This document shows, piece by piece, positions 61,149 to 64,000 of a DNA stretch of 64,000 nucleotides. Numbering within the stretch: the first letter of the stretch is position 1; each line of letters starts with the position of its first letter. The stretch is from JAJEEA01 sp965116765. Its GTDB lineage: Bacteria > Acidobacteriota > Vicinamibacteria > Vicinamibacterales > UBA8438. Location: the NCBI GenBank assembly GCA_965116765.1, contig OZ220718.1, forward strand, positions 2,294,001 to 2,358,000, in the 5' to 3' direction. The translations under genes were made by a program, and so were the position numbers. The notes under the pieces are model-generated. The model worked only from the letters and a program-made list of their open reading frames with translations, searched no databases and was not told the origin of the DNA.

Positions 61149-61991
61149 CTACAGCGTCAGTCCGATCAGCATGGAAGCGGCGAGATAGGTGACGCCCTCG
61201 ATGACCCCGGCCCCCAGATTGGGCCGCTCCTGCACCAGCTCGTCGGCGAGCCGCGCGCCGGGCAGCAGCACCTTGTCGGCGAAGAGCCGGACCAGCGGCA
61301 GCAGGACCAGCCCCACCACCAGGTAGTACCCGAACTCGGTCAGGCTCTCGTTCCAGGAGACGAAGTCGCCCTCGCCGGCGAGGCGGATGACGTTGCCGAA
61401 CCCGACGAGGACCCCCGCGAAGGCCACCGCGACCGCGACGTTCCCCCCCTCGATCTGGTCGTGGAGGTCGTACGCGGTGATCCGGTCGTAGAGGACCCCC
61501 GCGACGACGAGGGCGGCGAGGCCCGTGACCCAGAACACCAGCGCCGACGCCATGCCCCCCTCGCCGGACAGCGCGCCGGCCGCAATCAGCCCCACCGCGA
61601 CGTAGTTGGCCCCCTCGAGGATGCCCACGCCGACGTTGCGGTCCTCGACGATCTCGCGCTCGTTGTCGAAGCGCGAGAACACGAGCCGGTCGTTGACCCA
61701 GGCCGAGAGGTTGAGCAGCACGATGGCGAGCGCGCCGAAGATGACGAGGCCGATGACGTCGTCGACGAGGCTGACCGAGGCGGGCCCCGACACCACCCCG
61801 CCGAGCACGATGACCAGCCCCAGGTAGTAGCCGGCGACGGTGACGGCAAGGGCCAGGTTGTCCTTCTCGAGCAGCTCGACCCGGAGCACGAAGCGCCGGT
61901 GGAGCGCGTCGTAGACCCACTTGCCGACGGCCAGCAGCACGAGGATGACGGCCAGGTAGACGAAGCCGGCCACTATCTGATCCACGGACAT
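61149..61991 (-). CDS. Double DUF350 membrane protein (YjfL-like)
   Basis: The 280-residue protein has eight membrane helices in two homologous halves. The pairs are NLALAVTVAGYYLGLVIVLG with NVAVAVAFAGVLVGFGNVIR, and RNVGVGILEGANYVAVGLI with PNLGAGVIEGVTYLAASMLI. E. coli YjfL is a single DUF350 unit, so this is a duplicated-fused form. Transport or structural role unknown. It lies between the channel and the lipoprotein in the same run. Confidence 0.9.
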   Translation of the reverse strand: MSVDQIVAGFVYLAVILVLLAVGKWVYDALHRRFVLRVELLEKDNLALAVTVAGYYLGLVIVLGGVVSGPASVSLVDDVIGLVIFGALAIVLLNLSAWVNDRLVFSRFDNEREIVEDRNVGVGILEGANYVAVGLIAAGALSGEGGMASALVFWVTGLAALVVAGVLYDRITAYDLHDQIEGGNVAVAVAFAGVLVGFGNVIRLAGEGDFVSWNESLTEFGYYLVVGLVLLPLVRLFADKVLLPGARLADELVQERPNLGAGVIEGVTYLAASMLIGLTL

Positions 61992-62016
61992 CTCACGCCC
62001 TCCCCAGGCTTGGCGG

Positions 62017-62709
62017 CTACTTGCCGAAGCCGCGGACGCCGCCCGCCATGCGGCTGCGCACCCGCTGGCCGAACGACCGGCCCTGCGCGGCCTGGCGCGC
62101 CTGCTGCCGGCGGAAGAAGTCGGGGCTGGTCTGGCGGGTGGTCGACCCGTTGGTGCCGTACACGCCGCCCCCGGGGCCGTAGTAGGTCTGGCCCCGGCCC
62201 CGCGCGTCGCGGTAGCCGTCCCAGTCGTCGCGGTAGATGGGGCGCCCGAAGCCGCCGATGAGGTTGCTCAGCAGGGCGTACTGGCCGTAGAACTCCCAGA
62301 ACGACCGGCCGCCCCCGTCGTCGCGCCACTGGCCGTACCGCTCGTCCCCCACCTGCTGGTAGCCGGGCGGGTGCTCGTCCCGGTCGACGGTCCCGTCCGG
62401 GCCCTTCGACAGGACCACCATGCCGAGCGACGACTCGTAGCGCGCGTAGGTCGATGAATCGACCTCCAGCCAGTCGAGGACCGCCTCGCGGTAGACGGGC
62501 TCGTCCGAGCCGGCCTGCGCCTCGCCGACGACGACGCGGTACTGGTGCGCGTAGCCGAAGCCCTCGTCGCTCATGTCCTGCAGCACCACCGAGTACTCGG
62601 GGTACCGGTCGAGCTGCGGCGCGAGCCGTTCGAGCGGGGTCTCGCTGGCGCAGGAGGCGGCGGCGAGCGCGACGGCGGCGCAGAAGACCATCGAAGGGCG
62701 GCGGTTCAT
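62017..62709 (-). CDS. Lipoprotein of unknown function
   Basis: The 230-residue product has a lipoprotein signal (LAAASCAS, Cys at 20), an Asp-rich globular part (about 25-130) and a Gly/Tyr/Arg-rich, probably disordered tail (RPIYRDDWDGYRDARGRGQT, YYGPGGGVYG). The stop of the DUF4178 gene overlaps its ATG by 4 bases. I do not recognise the family. It occupies the place of the YjfM lipoprotein in the E. coli locus, but resemblance was not tested. Confidence 0.75.
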   Translation of the reverse strand: MNRRPSMVFCAAVALAAASCASETPLERLAPQLDRYPEYSVVLQDMSDEGFGYAHQYRVVVGEAQAGSDEPVYREAVLDWLEVDSSTYARYESSLGMVVLSKGPDGTVDRDEHPPGYQQVGDERYGQWRDDGGGRSFWEFYGQYALLSNLIGGFGRPIYRDDWDGYRDARGRGQTYYGPGGGVYGTNGSTTRQTSPDFFRRQQARQAAQGRSFGQRVRSRMAGGVRGFGK

Positions 62710-63254
62710 TCAGGACTCCCGGGCAGGATGTGGGTGAACTGGTACTCCTCGACCACGCGGCCGGCCGCCGCCGTGAACTCCGTCTCGCCCCACTGCTCGA
62801 TGCCGACGAACGCCGTCTCGGCCTCGTCGGCGAACTCCCAGCGGACCAGCGGCTCGCCGGCCCCGGCCCCGTCGGCAAACATGTGCCCCGCGTAGGAGGC
62901 GTCGAGGCGGTACTCGGCGCCCTCGAAGACGATGCGCGCGGGCGGGTCGTCGTGATCGAGGATGTGCCGGCGGACGTCGCCGGCGATGTCGCCGACGGCG
63001 ATGCGGCGCGACAGCGACCACGCGTCGCCGGCCCGCTCGAGGTAGCGCTGCTCGCCGCTCGCGGTCAGCTCCCACTCCTCGAGGTCTTCGTCGAGGCCCG
63101 AGAACCGATAGCGGGAGTAGCCGGTCACCCTCCAGGTGCGGAGGTCGTGGTCGACGAGATAGCCGACCTTGAGCTTCCGGAGAACCAGATCCGCGAGGGG
63201 ATCGGGGGCGTCTTCCTTCGGTTTCCGGCCGAACACCCGATCCATCAGTCCCAC
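62706..63254 (-). CDS. DUF4178 domain protein
   Basis: The 182-residue soluble protein has the DUF4178 pattern: LKVGYLVDHDLRTWRVTGYS, EEWELTASGEQRYLERAGD and a late GETEFTAAAGRVVEEYQFTH. DUF4178 genes are commonly found beside polyamine-type, DUF350 and PspA-type genes. It begins the minus-strand run. Role unknown. Confidence 0.82.
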   Translation of the reverse strand: MGLMDRVFGRKPKEDAPDPLADLVLRKLKVGYLVDHDLRTWRVTGYSRYRFSGLDEDLEEWELTASGEQRYLERAGDAWSLSRRIAVGDIAGDVRRHILDHDDPPARIVFEGAEYRLDASYAGHMFADGAGAGEPLVRWEFADEAETAFVGIEQWGETEFTAAAGRVVEEYQFTHILPGSPE

Positions 63255-63655
63255 GGAACCACTCCTCCCGCCTCGCTCGGAAACGCCGCCGGGGTCGCGC
63301 CGCCCTCGCCGGCCGGGACCCCTCGGCCGCGGCCCCCGGTGCCCATCGGCAAGCGCTCCCGCGCGAACCGCCTGGGAGGGGGGACGCAGCTCTGTACCAT
63401 GCTAGCCGCTCCCGCCCGATTCGAACAGGCGATCGGGATGCGCCGCGCCCCTTGGCGCCGGTGATGCGGCCCGCGAACCGCTTCGAGCCATTGTAGCCCC
63501 ACCGACGGCCCGTGCGAGGAAGTGAAGTCGCCGGGGTCCCGGGCCGACGCCGGCGCGGCCGACTCCCCCGACTCGGAGACCTCGGAGAGGCCCTTCGCAT
63601 CAGACAGCACTGCCGCGCAGCGCCGTCGCCCCGTACCGTGCTACGGTTGACGGTC
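63255..63655. other. 401-bp gap between divergent operons
   Basis: The promoters of the stress island and of the PQQ dehydrogenase should be here. No gene, repeat or clear promoter box is seen. Confidence 0.4.
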
Positions 63656-64000
63656 ATGGCCACGACGAAAACGCTACGCCGGACGCCGTCGACTCCGAAC
63701 CCGCCCCCGGGAGCGCCGCGCTCGCCGCTCCGCTCGGCTCTGGTCGCCGCCCTCGCCGCCGCCTGCCTGGCGACGCCGGCGGCGGCCGGTCAGGCCCCGC
63801 CCGACGACGCGTTCGTGCCGGTCACCGACGCCATGCTCCAGGACCCCGCCCCCGGCGACTGGCTGACGTGGCGCCGCACCCTCGACGGGTGGGGCTACAG
63901 CCCGCTGGACCAGATCGACCGCGGCAACGTGGGCGACCTGCGCATGGTGTGGTCGCGCGCCCTCGCGCCCGGCCGCCAGGAGGGCACGCCCCTCGCCTAC
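63656..64000 (+). CDS. PQQ-dependent dehydrogenase, N-terminal part, cut by window edge
   Basis: The first 115 codons give a signal peptide (about 25-46, cleavage near AAAGQ) and the start of the eight-bladed quinoprotein propeller. The stretch GDWLTWRRTLDGWGYSPLDQ, then IDRGNVGDLRMVWSRAL, is typical of PQQ alcohol/glucose dehydrogenases. The rest lies beyond base 64000, so the catalytic Asp and Ca-binding residues cannot be checked. Confidence 0.9.
   Translation, partial: MATTKTLRRTPSTPNPPPGAPRSPLRSALVAALAAACLATPAAAGQAPPDDAFVPVTDAMLQDPAPGDWLTWRRTLDGWGYSPLDQIDRGNVGDLRMVWSRALAPGRQEGTPLAY

Noticed and set aside
63245..63610. 121-codon minus-strand frame between the DUF4178 and PQQ genes
   Set aside because: No family resemblance and composition unlike neighbours; treated as a gap.
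1..64000. tRNA, rRNA, transposases and prophage genes
   Set aside because: None recognised by eye; a covariance-model scan could still find a tRNA that I missed.

Overview
The window is a 64 kb stretch of very GC-rich bacterial chromosome, coding on both strands. It most resembles an acidobacterium of the Vicinamibacteria type. The pointers are two macrolide-exporter-like permeases of the acidobacterial ADOP family, two DUF5916 beta-barrel proteins with an N-terminal CBM9-like domain, a remnant of an acidobacterial VWA-type protein, a GMC oxidoreductase with its subunit-3 partner, a secreted PF20091 hydrolase and the start of a PQQ dehydrogenase. Taxonomy is inferred from gene families only: there is no rRNA, and I recognised no tRNA, CRISPR array, prophage or transposase.

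Layout. 1-2.4 kb: RNA-repair pair Pnkp/Hen1 on the minus strand. 2.5-6.0 kb: a leaderless DtxR-FeoA fusion regulator and FeoB, with tandem duplications at both edges of feoB. 6.2-11.7 kb: a retropepsin-like protease, then a ThuA-sulfatase-ABC exporter operon. 11.8-19.5 kb: accessory genes (ARPP-1-like protein, ADOP permease, PagL-like deacylase, DUF2569 protein, secreted bicupin, CDF metal exporter). 19.8-27.1 kb: secreted hydrolase, methyltransferase, then a coupled run FolB / pteridine-reductase-like SDR / PLD / CYTH, facing a glutamine amidotransferase coupled to an orphan Phd antitoxin. 27.2-34.6 kb: a 1260-residue translocase-HEAT-cNMP protein, a secreted kinase-like protein beside a secreted PPP phosphatase, and a lone AmrS radical SAM enzyme. 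34.9-43.7 kb: BNR protein with a ubiquitin-like MoaD protein, a hendecad coiled-coil protein, an ADOP permease, a YdbS/YdbT-type bacterial-PH pair and an RNA ligase. 44.0-54.3 kb: DUF5916, DinB, PEBP, GMC/Gluconate_2-dh3, OmpA and DUF5916 genes. 54.4-55.3 kb: a minisatellite-rich decayed patch. 55.3-63.3 kb: a polyamine/membrane-stress island. 63.7 kb to the end: a PQQ dehydrogenase.

Main biological story. The island at 55.3-63.3 kb brings together a membrane-embedded spermidine-synthase-like enzyme, a Tat-exported FAD amine-oxidase-like protein, PspA/IM30, YjfI (DUF2170), a TrkA-type K+ channel, a double DUF350 membrane protein, a lipoprotein and a DUF4178 protein. It recalls the enterobacterial yjfIJKLMC locus with a channel and polyamine-type redox enzymes added, and is the best candidate for a poorly described multi-gene system.

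Structural story. Short direct duplications (39-198 bp, copies slightly diverged) recur, several exactly across stop/start overlaps. Three leave mini-ORFs (41, 21 and 9 codons) and one splits the PH-domain gene. Two further genes carry single-base frameshifts. Either this genome has an unusual slippage habit or the assembly merges strain haplotypes; read mapping would decide.
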